This document shows, piece after piece, positions 8,300 through 16,456 of a stretch of DNA of 64,000 nucleotides. Source of the stretch: Hydrocarboniphaga sp965279055 (GTDB lineage Bacteria; Pseudomonadota; Gammaproteobacteria; Nevskiales; Nevskiaceae); contig NZ_OZ257125.1 of assembly GCF_965279055.1 (NCBI RefSeq), forward strand, positions 2,790,001-2,854,000. Reading direction: 5' to 3'. Within the stretch, counting starts at the first letter, position 1; each line of letters starts with the position of its first letter. Below the pieces are notes generated by a model. The model was not told the origin of the DNA, searched no databases, and was given only the letters and a program-made list of their open reading frames with translations. The translations under genes were made by a program, and so were the position numbers.

Positions 8300-8776
8300 A
8301 TGAGCAAGAAGAAAGACGAGAAGGACGCCGACCGCATCATCGCGCTGAACCGGCGCGCGCGGCACGACTACTTCATCGAGGAAACCTACGAAGCCGGGCT
8401 GATGCTGGTCGGCTGGGAAGTCAAAAGCCTGCGCGAGGGCCACGGCAACATCGCCGAAGCCTACGTGGTGCTGAAAAAAGGCGAGGCCTGGCTGATCGGC
8501 GCGCAGTTCTCACCGCTGCTGTCGGCGTCGACCCACGTCGTCACCGATCCGACCCGCACGCGCAAGCTGCTGCTCAACGCCGGCGAGCTGTCCAAGCTGA
8601 TCGGCAAGGTCGAGCGCGCCGGCTATACGATCGTGCCGCTGGACCTGCACTGGACCCGCGGCTTCGCCAAGGTCGAAATCGGCCTGGCCAAGGGCAAGAA
8701 GCAGCACGACAAGCGCGCCACGCTCAAGGAGCGCGAGTGGGACCGGCAGAAAGACCGGATCATGCGCGCGCGCTGA
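8300..8776 (+). CDS. smpB: SsrA-binding protein SmpB
   Basis: Partner of tmRNA in trans-translation, needed for delivery of SsrA to stalled ribosomes. The 158-residue product has the full signature: LNRRARHDYFIEETYEAGLM, GWEVKSLREG, KLLLNAGEL, TIVPLDLHW, and the basic tail (KARLTLKEREW-type, WDRQKDRIMRAR). The ATG at 8300 (MSKKKDEKDADR) gives the usual length; an upstream in-frame region to 8255 is not needed. ssrA lies 2.2 kb downstream, separated only by one secreted-protein gene. Confidence 0.97.
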   Translation: MSKKKDEKDADRIIALNRRARHDYFIEETYEAGLMLVGWEVKSLREGHGNIAEAYVVLKKGEAWLIGAQFSPLLSASTHVVTDPTRTRKLLLNAGELSKLIGKVERAGYTIVPLDLHWTRGFAKVEIGLAKGKKQHDKRATLKEREWDRQKDRIMRAR

Positions 8777-9000
8777 GTCGCGGCGTAACACCACGCAGCA
8801 GCTGTCCCAATCGGCCGCCCCCACGCGGCCAACCAAGCAAGTTCTGAGTGCGATCGCGCACCGCCGGTCCTGCCTCAAACGCGCATCGTCGCCTGCATAT
8901 CACGGACCCGCGCAGCTTCCGGCATGTTGCGACGGCTGGCAGGTCCAGCGCGACTCCGGCAGCCGCCGGGCACGAATGATCAGGGAAGAGCCTGGCCACC

Positions 9001-10887
9001 ATGAACCCGTCATTGCGTAGTTTTCTGCTGCTTTGCGCCGCGCTGCTCAGCCCAGCGGTCTGGGCCGGCAACATCAGCGAATCCGAACCGAACAACGGCT
9101 GCGCCACCGCACAAGATCTCGATGCCGCCAGCAAATTCACCGTCGACGGTTCGATCGGGAACGGCGACGTCGACTACTACCGCTTCACTGCCAAGCCCGG
9201 CGTGCTGCTGCAGGTCGATCTGAAAGGAGCGGCCTCGGGCGCTGGCACGCTGCACGACTCGGTCGTCGGCCTGTTCGATTCGCTCTGCGACCAGATCGAT
9301 TTGGACGACGACGACGGCCTAGTCGATGAATCGCTGTTGCTGTTCACTGTGCCCGACGATGGCATTGTCACGATCGCCGTGGCAGGCTCGCCGGACTATT
9401 CCTTCAGCGGCGATGCCGGCAATTTCGGCAGCTACCAGGTCAGCGTCGGCAAACCGACCACGCCGATGGTCTCCGGCAAGCTAATCGACGCAGCGACCAA
9501 GGCGCCGCTGCCGGTCGACGGCTTTAGGCAGATCCAGCTGATGTACTGCGCTGTGCCGGATGCGCAGCTCTGCAGCTCGATAGTGGCCGAGGTCTCGCCC
9601 GACGCCGCGGGCAACTACCACATGCCCTTATTGGATCAGCCGCCGGGCACCTACCAGCTATGGGCTTTGGCCAGCAATTACGCGAACCAGTACTCGGCCA
9701 AATTCACGGTCGACGACACCACAGTGTTGGGTGGGATCAACTTCAAGGTGACGCCGCTGCCGCTGCAGATCAGCGAGCTGCAGCCCTGCACCGGCACCGC
9801 TGCCGGCGGTAGCTGCGACTACCACTACAAGGTGACCAACACCACGACGAGCAGCCTCAACGCGTCGCTATGGTCGGCCACCTATGCGGCGCCAACCGGC
9901 TCGGCCAGCGGCTTCAGCAGATTCATGGGCGGCCAGAACAAGGCACGCAAGCCGCTTTCGGTAACCCTCGATGCGGGCGCATCGGCTACGGTGACGCAAT
10001 CGCTGTCCGTGGCCAGCATGCCGTCGGGAGCGCGGGCCATGGTGGAAATATTTGCGGCCAACGGCAGCAAGCTGAGCAAAACCATCGGCCATGCCAACAG
10101 CTTCGCTTTCACTGTCGGCAGCAACGGCGCGCTGGACATCGCAACCGGCAACGCCATTGCGCAAACGCGCTACCACGCCGGCAAGTCCGCACCGATGTCG
10201 GCGGACACGCAGGCGAGCGCGGTGATCGACGGGACCCAATACGACGCCAGCACCGGCCAGCCGCTGGGCGACGGCAGCACCTTTGTCTCGCTGCAGCGCT
10301 GCGAAGATCCCAGCTATGACCTGTGTACGGGCTACATCGCCAGCATGACGCCGGGCAGCGACGGCGCCTTTTCGTTCGACGCCTCTGGCTTGGCGAGCGG
10401 GCGCTACCAGTTGTGGGCGTATCGCGGCAAAACCTACTCGTATGCGGGAGCTTTCGACTTCGTTAGTGGCAACAGCATCACGCGCCAGGCCATCTACGCG
10501 CAGCTACCGCCCATGGCGATCGGCAACGTGATGCTCTGCAGAAACGTGACGGCGCTGCCGGCCGGCAGCGCCTGCGACCAGAGTTTCGAGCTGACGAACA
10601 ACACCGACGTCGCCCAGACCGTCGACGTCTGGACCACGGTCTTTGCGTCCGCTACCGGGTCGCCCTACGGCACCTCGATCTACGACATCGGCAGCAACGG
10701 TGGCAACAAGCCGATCACGCTGACCTTGGCGGCTGGGGCGACCGTGTCCATGACTCAGAGCCTGCCGCTGGGCAGCCAGCTCAAATCCGGCGCCACAGGC
10801 GTCGCCTTGATCTACTGCAGCGCGTCTGGCTCGCCGAGCAATACGTTAAGCGAAAGCCCCGCCGTGCAATTTGCGATCGTCCCTTGA
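9001..10887 (+). CDS. Secreted protein with PPC-type domain and two repeats, function unknown
   Basis: A 628-residue protein with a clear signal peptide (cleavage near SPAVWAG, about residue 23). Residues about 24-150 form a pre-peptidase-C-like domain (ISESEPNNGCATAQDL, DVDYYRFTAKPG, DDDDGLVDESLLLFTVPDDG). The rest is an internal duplication: each half has an Ig/carboxypeptidase-regulatory-like part ending in GTYQLWA or GRYQLWA, then a Cys-paired part (PCTGTAAGGSCDYHYKVTN; CRNVTALPAGSACDQSFELT) and a PxxxTLxAGAxxxxTQSL strand. No catalytic domain is seen. It lies between smpB and ssrA on the same strand. Third-position GC appears a little lower than in neighbours, which fits insertion at this locus. 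Confidence 0.8.
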   Translation: MNPSLRSFLLLCAALLSPAVWAGNISESEPNNGCATAQDLDAASKFTVDGSIGNGDVDYYRFTAKPGVLLQVDLKGAASGAGTLHDSVVGLFDSLCDQIDLDDDDGLVDESLLLFTVPDDGIVTIAVAGSPDYSFSGDAGNFGSYQVSVGKPTTPMVSGKLIDAATKAPLPVDGFRQIQLMYCAVPDAQLCSSIVAEVSPDAAGNYHMPLLDQPPGTYQLWALASNYANQYSAKFTVDDTTVLGGINFKVTPLPLQISELQPCTGTAAGGSCDYHYKVTNTTTSSLNASLWSATYAAPTGSASGFSRFMGGQNKARKPLSVTLDAGASATVTQSLSVASMPSGARAMVEIFAANGSKLSKTIGHANSFAFTVGSNGALDIATGNAIAQTRYHAGKSAPMSADTQASAVIDGTQYDASTGQPLGDGSTFVSLQRCEDPSYDLCTGYIASMTPGSDGAFSFDASGLASGRYQLWAYRGKTYSYAGAFDFVSGNSITRQAIYAQLPPMAIGNVMLCRNVTALPAGSACDQSFELTNNTDVAQTVDVWTTVFASATGSPYGTSIYDIGSNGGNKPITLTLAAGATVSMTQSLPLGSQLKSGATGVALIYCSASGSPSNTLSESPAVQFAIVP

Positions 10888-10939
10888 AGTCAAGTCAGCG
10901 GAACTGTAACCGCGCGTGGTAGTCTTATCGGGACTTCAC

Positions 10940-11296
10940 GGGGGCGACATGGTTTCGACGTCGATCGCAAAACCCGAGGGGCATGCCGAGCTGCAGATCT
11001 GCTCGTTAAACGGTCTGCAAACAAGCTAGTTGCGAACGACTCCAACTACGCCCTCGCCGCCTAAACTCCGGTGAGCGTTTGACCCGGCAGTGTCGGTACT
11101 CCGGAATCAAACGTCGACTCTTACCGAATAAGGCTGACGCGCGCCCTTCGCCGATGCTCGAAAACCTCAAGGGGATAGGCTTCAGCGTTCCGTGCCTGTT
11201 CGGCAGCTGGGGATGAAAACCAAAGACTAGGCTACGCATGTAGAACCGAAGGCGGAGCATTGGCGGACGGGGGTTCAATTCCCCCCGCCTCCACCA
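10940..11296 (+). ncRNA. ssrA: Transfer-messenger RNA (tmRNA, SsrA)
   Basis: The 5' end GGGGGCGACATGGTTTCGAC and the 3' end (GGGGGTTCAATTCCCCCC followed by the acceptor strand and CCACCA at 11291-11296) are standard for one-piece tmRNA. The tag reading frame is at 11032-11064: GCG AAC GAC TCC AAC TAC GCC CTC GCC GCC TAA, giving ANDSNYALAA. This differs from the E. coli tag only by Ser in place of Glu at position 4, and keeps the LAA end recognised by ClpXP-type proteases. The length is 357 nt. Confidence 0.97.
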
Positions 11297-11302
11297 AACC
11301 AG

Positions 11303-11350
11303 GGGCCCGTGATCCACCGGACAACCGGCATCACCGGCCCTTTTCTTTTT
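11303..11350 (+). terminator. Terminator after ssrA
   Basis: GGGCCCGTGAT pairs imperfectly with ATCACCGGCCC and is followed by TTTTCTTTTT at 11341-11350, an intrinsic terminator directly behind the tmRNA. Confidence 0.75.
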
Positions 11351-11389
11351 GCCAGGCAGGACCCGATCATCAGCAAGCCGAACGACAAC

Positions 11390-11659
11390 ATGCAGCGCAA
11401 GAACGTCGATCACCTGCCGCCGTTGCTGCGCTCGCAGGCATTGCATACGCGGCTGCCGCGCAATCGCCGCCTGCCCTATGTCGGCATCGCCGCGACGGTG
11501 CTGATCCATCTGCTGGTCTTGGCGGTGCTTTACGTCAATCGCGGCAAGATGCCGGAGAGCGTGTTCTTCCCCAAGCTGTTCCCGCTCGACGAGAAGGCGA
11601 TGCCGCAGCTCGACGAGCCGGCGCCCGCCGCCCAGCCCGAGCCACGGCCCGCCTCCTGA
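11390..11659 (+). CDS. Small single-pass membrane protein, unknown function
   Basis: An 89-residue product read from the ATG at 11390. Basic N-terminus (LRSQALHTRLPRNRRLPYVG), one membrane segment (IAATVLIHLLVLAVLYV, about residues 36-52) and a short Pro/Glu-rich periplasmic tail ending PAPAAQPEPRPAS. The arrangement resembles the membrane anchor and Pro-rich linker of a TonB-like protein, but no C-terminal TonB domain follows. In-frame codons extend upstream to 11309 inside the ssrA terminator, which argues for the later start. I do not recognise the family. Confidence 0.55.
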   Translation: MQRKNVDHLPPLLRSQALHTRLPRNRRLPYVGIAATVLIHLLVLAVLYVNRGKMPESVFFPKLFPLDEKAMPQLDEPAPAAQPEPRPAS

Positions 11660-11770
11660 CGCGGCGCGATAGGAAAATCAGCGCAAGCCGCTGTTCGATA
11701 CGACACCGTACGGGCCAGCCCGTTATGCTAGCCGCCGACCGGTAGGGGACCGGTTCGTGGGGGCGGATCG

Positions 11771-13000
11771 ATGCGGCGCGACAACACCGACGGCGGCGAC
11801 ATCCAGCGGGAATCCGACCGCGGCTGGCGTTCGTCCGCCTACGCCATGGATCTGCCGGCCGAGGTCGTGCAGCAGCTCGACGCGGCGACGCGTGACGGCT
11901 GGCGGCTGTTGTGGCTGCCGCCAGACCTCGCCCGGCAATTCGAAGACGACGTCGCGCGCAGCAGCCGCATGGTGCGGCTCAGTGCCTGTGCGATCCCGCT
12001 GATTCTGTTCCTCAGCACGCCGCTGTGGCTGCCGTTGCTGATCGACAGCCGCTACATCATGTCTCCGGGCACGATCCTGGCCAGCACGCTGCCGCTGAGT
12101 CTGGTGTTCGCCGGCATGCAGGTGCTGCTGCTGAAGAACCCGACTTACCGGCATATCGAGTGGCTGTTCTGCCTGGTATTTCTGCTCGACCTGATGGTCA
12201 CGGAATGGCTGCGCCATCAGGCGCACATCGACCGCAGTCTGTTCACGCCATCGGTCGCGGTGTCGATTCCGGTGGCGGTGCTGGTGCTGGGGCGGTTGTC
12301 GATCCTGCGCTCGGCGCTATTCGTGGTCGCCTATATCGTCGTCGTGCGGCTGATCGAGATGGTGTTCGACGATCCACTCAGCAACCGCGCGCCGCCGGAC
12401 TGGCTGGTCGAAACCATCCTGCTGGCGACGGTGGTGATGTCGGCGATCTGGTGGCGGCTATCGGCCAAGCGCATCTGGGCCGCGACGATTTTGCTCGGCG
12501 TGCTGGCCTATCGCGATGCGCTGACCGGGCTGGCCAATCGCCGCGCACTCGACGAGCACTTCGAGCGCCTCGCGCGTCAAGCCGAGCGCAACAACGCGGG
12601 GCCCCTGTATCTGGCGCTGATCGATCTGGATCACTTCAAGAAAATCAACGACAGCTACGGCCACGATCACGGCGACGGCGTGCTGGCCAAGGTCGGCGTG
12701 CTGCTGTCGGGCTGCGCGCGGCGGCCGCTGGACATGGCCGCGCGCATCGGCGGCGAAGAGTTTGCGCTGTTGCTCTACGGCTGTTCGGCGGAAGACGGCA
12801 ATCGCCGCGTCGACAACATCCTCAGCGATCTGCGCGCGCTGGCCATCGAGCATCGCGAACACCCGGCCGGCATCGTCACCTGCAGCGCCGGCGGCGTCGC
12901 TGTACCGACCGACATGCTGCTCAACGAGGCACTGCGTCGTGCCGACCACGGCCTATATCGAGCCAAGCTCGAAGGCCGCGACCGCGCGGTGTTCGTCTAG
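11771..13000 (+). CDS. Membrane-bound diguanylate cyclase (GGDEF protein)
   Basis: Makes cyclic di-GMP from two GTP. The 409-residue protein has a cytosolic N-terminus, about six hydrophobic segments between residues 70 and 240, and a C-terminal GGDEF domain: DALTGLANRRALDEHF, LYLALIDLDHFKKINDSYGH, active-site loop ARIGGEEFALLL. The RPLD five residues before GGEEF is a canonical RxxD inhibitory site, so product inhibition is expected. No EAL domain follows. An alternative start at MDLPAEVV would remove 25 residues. It converges with the next gene with only 3 bp between the stops. Confidence 0.93.
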   Translation: MRRDNTDGGDIQRESDRGWRSSAYAMDLPAEVVQQLDAATRDGWRLLWLPPDLARQFEDDVARSSRMVRLSACAIPLILFLSTPLWLPLLIDSRYIMSPGTILASTLPLSLVFAGMQVLLLKNPTYRHIEWLFCLVFLLDLMVTEWLRHQAHIDRSLFTPSVAVSIPVAVLVLGRLSILRSALFVVAYIVVVRLIEMVFDDPLSNRAPPDWLVETILLATVVMSAIWWRLSAKRIWAATILLGVLAYRDALTGLANRRALDEHFERLARQAERNNAGPLYLALIDLDHFKKINDSYGHDHGDGVLAKVGVLLSGCARRPLDMAARIGGEEFALLLYGCSAEDGNRRVDNILSDLRALAIEHREHPAGIVTCSAGGVAVPTDMLLNEALRRADHGLYRAKLEGRDRAVFV

Positions 13001-13003
13001 CGT

Positions 13004-13519
13004 TCAGGGTTCCGGCGGCGACATGAAGGCCGCGCCATTGGGCAGCGGCGCGCCGCGCAGCACGCGCCAGAACTCCGGCACTTCGATCACGAAAGTCGCC
13101 AGCACGCCGAGCGCGGTCAGGCCGAGCGCGACCTGTGCCGCGAGCAAATCCTTTGGTAGCACGAGCAACAGAAAAATCACCAGCAGCGCACTGGAAATGA
13201 AGCCGCCCCAGACCATCCAGGTGAAATGCCGGCGCGTGTTGCGCAGGTTGTCGAAGCGGAACAGGAAGGGGCTGGCGACGATGCTTTCCGGCAGGAAAAA
13301 CCGGCTGTGGATCAGCCAGGCGCCGATCAAATGCCCCCATTCGTGAATCAGATAGCCGCACAGCACCGTCAGCACGGCAGTGCCCAGATGCAGCGCGTAG
13401 CCGCCGATGTCGTGAGGCTCGCCGACATCGACGGTCAGTTTCCACAACACGAGTGTGATCGCGATCAGCAGCGCGTCGCGGCCCGCCATTGCGAACAAAC
13501 GATTCCATTGTCCAGCCAT
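13004..13519 (-). CDS. Membrane protein with HEWGH zinc-protease motif (M50-like), unknown function
   Basis: A 171-residue protein with about four hydrophobic segments. In the second one it reads GTAVLTVLCGYLIHEWGHLIGAW: an HExxH motif inside a membrane helix, as in intramembrane zinc proteases of the M50 type. A later membrane segment and a short loop with no clear LDG partner motif follow, so proteolytic activity is only inferred. It is 15 bp downstream of the DUF1295 gene on the same strand and probably co-transcribed with it. Confidence 0.65.
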   Translation of the reverse strand: MAGQWNRLFAMAGRDALLIAITLVLWKLTVDVGEPHDIGGYALHLGTAVLTVLCGYLIHEWGHLIGAWLIHSRFFLPESIVASPFLFRFDNLRNTRRHFTWMVWGGFISSALLVIFLLLVLPKDLLAAQVALGLTALGVLATFVIEVPEFWRVLRGAPLPNGAAFMSPPEP

Positions 13520-13534
13520 CGTGTGACTCCTTTT

Positions 13535-14404
13535 TTAGCGCCGCGGCGGCAGTGGAATCAACGCCGACACCTTGAGCATGTGCTCTCGATACGAAGGGCG
13601 GCGCTCGATGCTGCGCTGATCCATGAACGGAATGCTGGCGAACGCGAACATGGCGGTCATCGCCAGCGCGCCCGGAACGACCCAGTACCAGTGCTCCGGC
13701 GCGGCTGCCAGGCCAAACAGCATCAATCCCCACCAGAAACTGAGCTCGCCGAAATAATTCGGATGCCGCGACCACGACCACAGGCCGGTGGCGATGAACG
13801 TGCCCGGCTGCTTGCGCGCGATAAAGGCGTGCAGTTGCAGGTCGGCGATGGTTTCGATCGCAATCGCAGCCAGCGTGACGATACAGGCCGCGGCGTCGAG
13901 CCAGCCCAACGGCACGTCGCCGCGCGACATCACCGCGTAAATCGGCAGGCAGCCGAGAAACACCTGCACCGTCGGGAACAGGTGAATGCCGAACAGATCG
14001 GCCCAGAACGCGCCGCGTTGGCCGGCGCGCGCGCGGATCAGAGGGTAGCGCCAGTCCTCGTGGGTGAGGCCGCCCCAGTGCACCGACCAGTTCGTCGTCA
14101 GCCGGATCGCCCATAGCCACACCAGCGCGCTGACGATCAAGGCGCGCGGATCGCTCGCAGCCTGCGGGTGGCTGGCCATCCAGTAGAGCGCCAGCAAGGG
14201 CGGAATCACGCTCCAGTAGGCGTCGTAGAAACTCGAATTCCGGTAGCGGCGGCTGTAGGCGAAGATCACCAGCGTCGCGACGACGTCGGCGAGCAGCGCG
14301 TTCCAGGGCTGCGCGATGTCGAGCCCGTACAACACCACGGCCGCGGCCGCAATGCACAGCAGATATGCCGCCAGAATCGGCCCGAAATCAGCTTTACCGG
14401 CCAT
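13535..14404 (-). CDS. DUF1295 / steroid 5-alpha-reductase-like membrane protein
   Basis: A 289-residue protein with seven to eight hydrophobic segments and the family signature YxDxxWSxxP (FYDAYWSVIPPLLALYW), RLTTNWSVHWGGLTHEDWRY, and near the C-terminus the NADPH-site-like GLWSWSRHPNYFGELSFWWG. DUF1295 proteins belong to the isoprenylcysteine methyltransferase/5-alpha-reductase fold and are presumed membrane oxidoreductases; the substrate is unknown. Followed by the HEWGH gene. Confidence 0.87.
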   Translation of the reverse strand: MAGKADFGPILAAYLLCIAAAAVVLYGLDIAQPWNALLADVVATLVIFAYSRRYRNSSFYDAYWSVIPPLLALYWMASHPQAASDPRALIVSALVWLWAIRLTTNWSVHWGGLTHEDWRYPLIRARAGQRGAFWADLFGIHLFPTVQVFLGCLPIYAVMSRGDVPLGWLDAAACIVTLAAIAIETIADLQLHAFIARKQPGTFIATGLWSWSRHPNYFGELSFWWGLMLFGLAAAPEHWYWVVPGALAMTAMFAFASIPFMDQRSIERRPSYREHMLKVSALIPLPPRR

Positions 14405-14565
14405 CGCCCTCGCCTCTCCACGCGCTGAGTTGGCGCATGCAGAACTATGCTGGCGCCCTGTGCAGCGGGCCTACTCTGAGCGGATGAGATGGCGCGCGAG
14501 CGCCGAGTCCGCTGCGCTTCAGGCGGAGCCTTTAGGCTGCTGGTTTTCCGGCCCGGCAAGGAAGC

Positions 14566-15267
14566 ATGGCTCAGGAGATCCGCACGCTGACCGGCCTGCG
14601 CGGCCTTGCCGCGCTCGGCGTGATCAATCATCATGTCAATATCTTCGTCGTCGGCGGTACCGTGTGGCTGCGCGGGCAGACTTTCGTCGACCTGTTCTTC
14701 GTGCTCTCCGGCTTCGTGATGAGCCTGACCTATCTTGGCCACGATGCGACTGGAGCGGCTTCTTCCGAGCGCGCTTCGCTCGCATCTATCCCCTGCATTG
14801 GCGTGTCGCCGACGATGACCCAGGCGTTGCTGCTGGTCATCGCTGTTGCGATCTACGCCGCGCCGGCGATCAGCGGCAGTGACGCCTGGTTTCTGCTACC
14901 GGTGTATCCGCCGCTGATCTACGCGCTTGCGGCCAACGACGGCAGGATCGGCTGGCTCAACAACCGCGTCGCGGTGTGGTTGGGCGACATCAGTTACTCG
15001 CTGTACCTGATCCACCCGGTGGTGTTGCTGGGTCTGAAAGGCGGCTTCGACGCGATGCCGAAGATGCCGCAAGCATTGGCGCTGCTGGTCTACGGCGTCG
15101 CCGCCACAGCACTGTCAATAGTCCTCTCGGCGGCCAGCTATCGTTGGCTGGAGAAGCCGGCGCGCGCGATGCTGTCGGCGCGCAAGCAGCAGGCTGCGCC
15201 GCGTCAGAACGCGCGCTTGCCGGTCAGCGTCTCCCACCACATGCGCCAGTCGCCGGCGAAGGAATAG
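14566..15267 (+). pseudogene. Decayed acyltransferase-3 (OafA/NodX-type) gene
   Basis: The start is intact (MAQEIRTLTGLRGLAALGVI, NHH, FVDLFFVLSGFVMSL) and the end keeps the C-terminal helices (WLGDISYSLYLIHP, YRWLEKPAR). In between, the conserved DWSGFFRARFARIYPLHW stretch lies in another frame at about 14746-14800, so a frameshift has occurred near 14740, and directly after it the reading jumps to what is normally the last third of the protein. About 150 residues of membrane helices are missing compared with the usual 350-400. The open frame of 233 codons is therefore a by-product and its last codons run into the opposite gene. Confidence 0.8.
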
Positions 15268-15512
15268 AACGGATAGCGGAACGTCGCCGGCCGGTTTTTC
15301 TCGAAGAAAAAATGGCCGACCCAGGCGAAGGCGTAACCGCAGACCAGCGCCGCGACGAACCACAACCCGCCGCCTTTGAAGATGCCGGTCGCGAGCAACA
15401 GCAGCGACAGGCTGCTGCCGATGAAGTGCAGCCGGCGGCCGGTGCGATTGCGATGTTCACTGAGGTAGAACGGATAGAACTCCGCGAATGATGTGAACCG
15501 GGTATTGACCAT
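15204..15512 (-). CDS. DUF962 (Mpo1-like) membrane protein
   Basis: A 102-residue protein: FAEFYPFYLSEHRNRTGRRL, HFIGSSLSLLLLATGIF, GYAFAWVGHFFFEKNRPATF, YPFYSFAGDWRMWWETLTGK. This is the full DUF962 pattern with conserved HxxxxNRxxHxxG-type and GHFFFEKNRPATF motifs. The yeast homologue Mpo1 is an iron-dependent dioxygenase in fatty-acid alpha-oxidation; bacterial roles are unproven. Its 3' end overlaps the remnant of the acyltransferase. Confidence 0.9.
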   Translation of the reverse strand: MVNTRFTSFAEFYPFYLSEHRNRTGRRLHFIGSSLSLLLLATGIFKGGGLWFVAALVCGYAFAWVGHFFFEKNRPATFRYPFYSFAGDWRMWWETLTGKRAF

Positions 15513-15623
15513 CGCATGCCTTCCGTGAATAGCCGAATGGGGACAGGTTGACGGCGATGTTACGCGGTCACGAGTCGTTCATCACGCAAGGCGCGCAATG
15601 CGGTCTCCAACGAGGAGAACGCG

Positions 15624-15764
15624 ATGAAATACGACTTCCCCAGCAAGCCGCCTAAGACCTTGCCGAAAAAACAGGAAGGCGCGATCGGCTACATTTTTCT
15701 GTGGCTGGTCGGCGTGCCGATCCCCTTGCTGTTCGTCTTCTTCCTGCTGCGCGGCTGCACCTGA
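15624..15764 (+). CDS. Very small single-pass membrane protein
   Basis: A 46-residue frame starting at the ATG at 15624, eight bases after a strong ribosome site (GAGGAG, 15612-15617). Sequence: basic soluble head (MKYDFPSKPPKTLPKKQEGA) and a membrane segment (IGYIFLWLVGVPIPLLFVFF) ending LLRGCT. The good ribosome site and clean topology support a real gene. Similar short proteins occur in gammaproteobacteria but I cannot name the family. Confidence 0.65.
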   Translation: MKYDFPSKPPKTLPKKQEGAIGYIFLWLVGVPIPLLFVFFLLRGCT

Positions 15765-15910
15765 TCAGCAGGAAGGTCGCAACCAAAGACTCCATATCGC
15801 CACGCGATTTTTTCTTGACTACATGACCTAGCGGCTGTGTTCGGCTGCATCAGGCAGCACGCTGCGGTCCGAACCTAAGACAAGGCCGACGATCCATTAC
15901 CGGGTTGAGA

Positions 15911-15946
15911 GGCAAAAAAAGCCCCACATCGGAGGCGATGCGGGGC
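15911..15946 (-). terminator. Minus-strand terminator in a 400-bp gene-poor stretch
   Basis: On the minus strand GCCCCGCATC, loop GCCTCC, GATGTGGGGC, then seven T. The stretch 15765-16171 has no convincing protein gene. The terminator must end a transcript coming from higher coordinates: either read-through from the Crp-like genes or an unannotated small RNA within about 15950-16150. I see no promoter clear enough to choose. Confidence 0.7.
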
Positions 15947-16171
15947 GAGTGCCTGGGCGGGTCGGGGGGCCAGGCGTTTACTGTTTTAGGAAAACGAACC
16001 GACCGAGCCTGCGCCGATTTCGGGCCTGGTTCAGTACGGCCGCGCACATTGTGTTGCGTGCGCTGGCGCACGGTGGCCGCCCATGCGCTTGGGCTATAAG
16101 TGGCGCGATCCTGCGCAGTACCATCGAAGGCATTCGGACCAGATGGCCTGGCGTTTTGAATGGAAGCGCTG

Positions 16172-16456
16172 ATGGACCAACTGCAGCTTGTCCCACCCGC
16201 TGTTTCCGACCCGGCCCGTCACGCCGACGAGAGTGTTTCTGCCTGGGTCAAACGTCGGCATTGCGCGGTGTGCGCCTGCCTGGCCGTCGCCGAGTCGAGC
16301 CCGGAAATTCCGCACAACCTGGAGCCTGTGCTCTATTCGTTTGACGACCCGATGATTCAAGGGCCGCATCGCGACATAGCGCTATTCGCCTGCTCTTCCT
16401 GCGGTCGCCGATGGGCCTTCAACGCCGCCTATTCCGATTGGACCCTACAGCCCTAG
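16172..16456 (+). CDS. Hypothetical small protein with two Cys-pair motifs
   Basis: A 94-residue product from the ATG at 16172 (GGAAG lies eight bases upstream; an in-frame ATG at 16160 has no ribosome site). It contains HCAVCACLA and, near the end, FACSSCGRRWAFN, which together could form a zinc ribbon. The family is not recognised. Its last 12 bases overlap the end of the opposite Crp-like gene. Confidence 0.5.
   Translation: MDQLQLVPPAVSDPARHADESVSAWVKRRHCAVCACLAVAESSPEIPHNLEPVLYSFDDPMIQGPHRDIALFACSSCGRRWAFNAAYSDWTLQP

Noticed and set aside
11297..11760. Genomic island inserted at the ssrA 3' end
   Set aside because: No integrase, no repeated copy of the ssrA 3' end and no change in gene character was found downstream.
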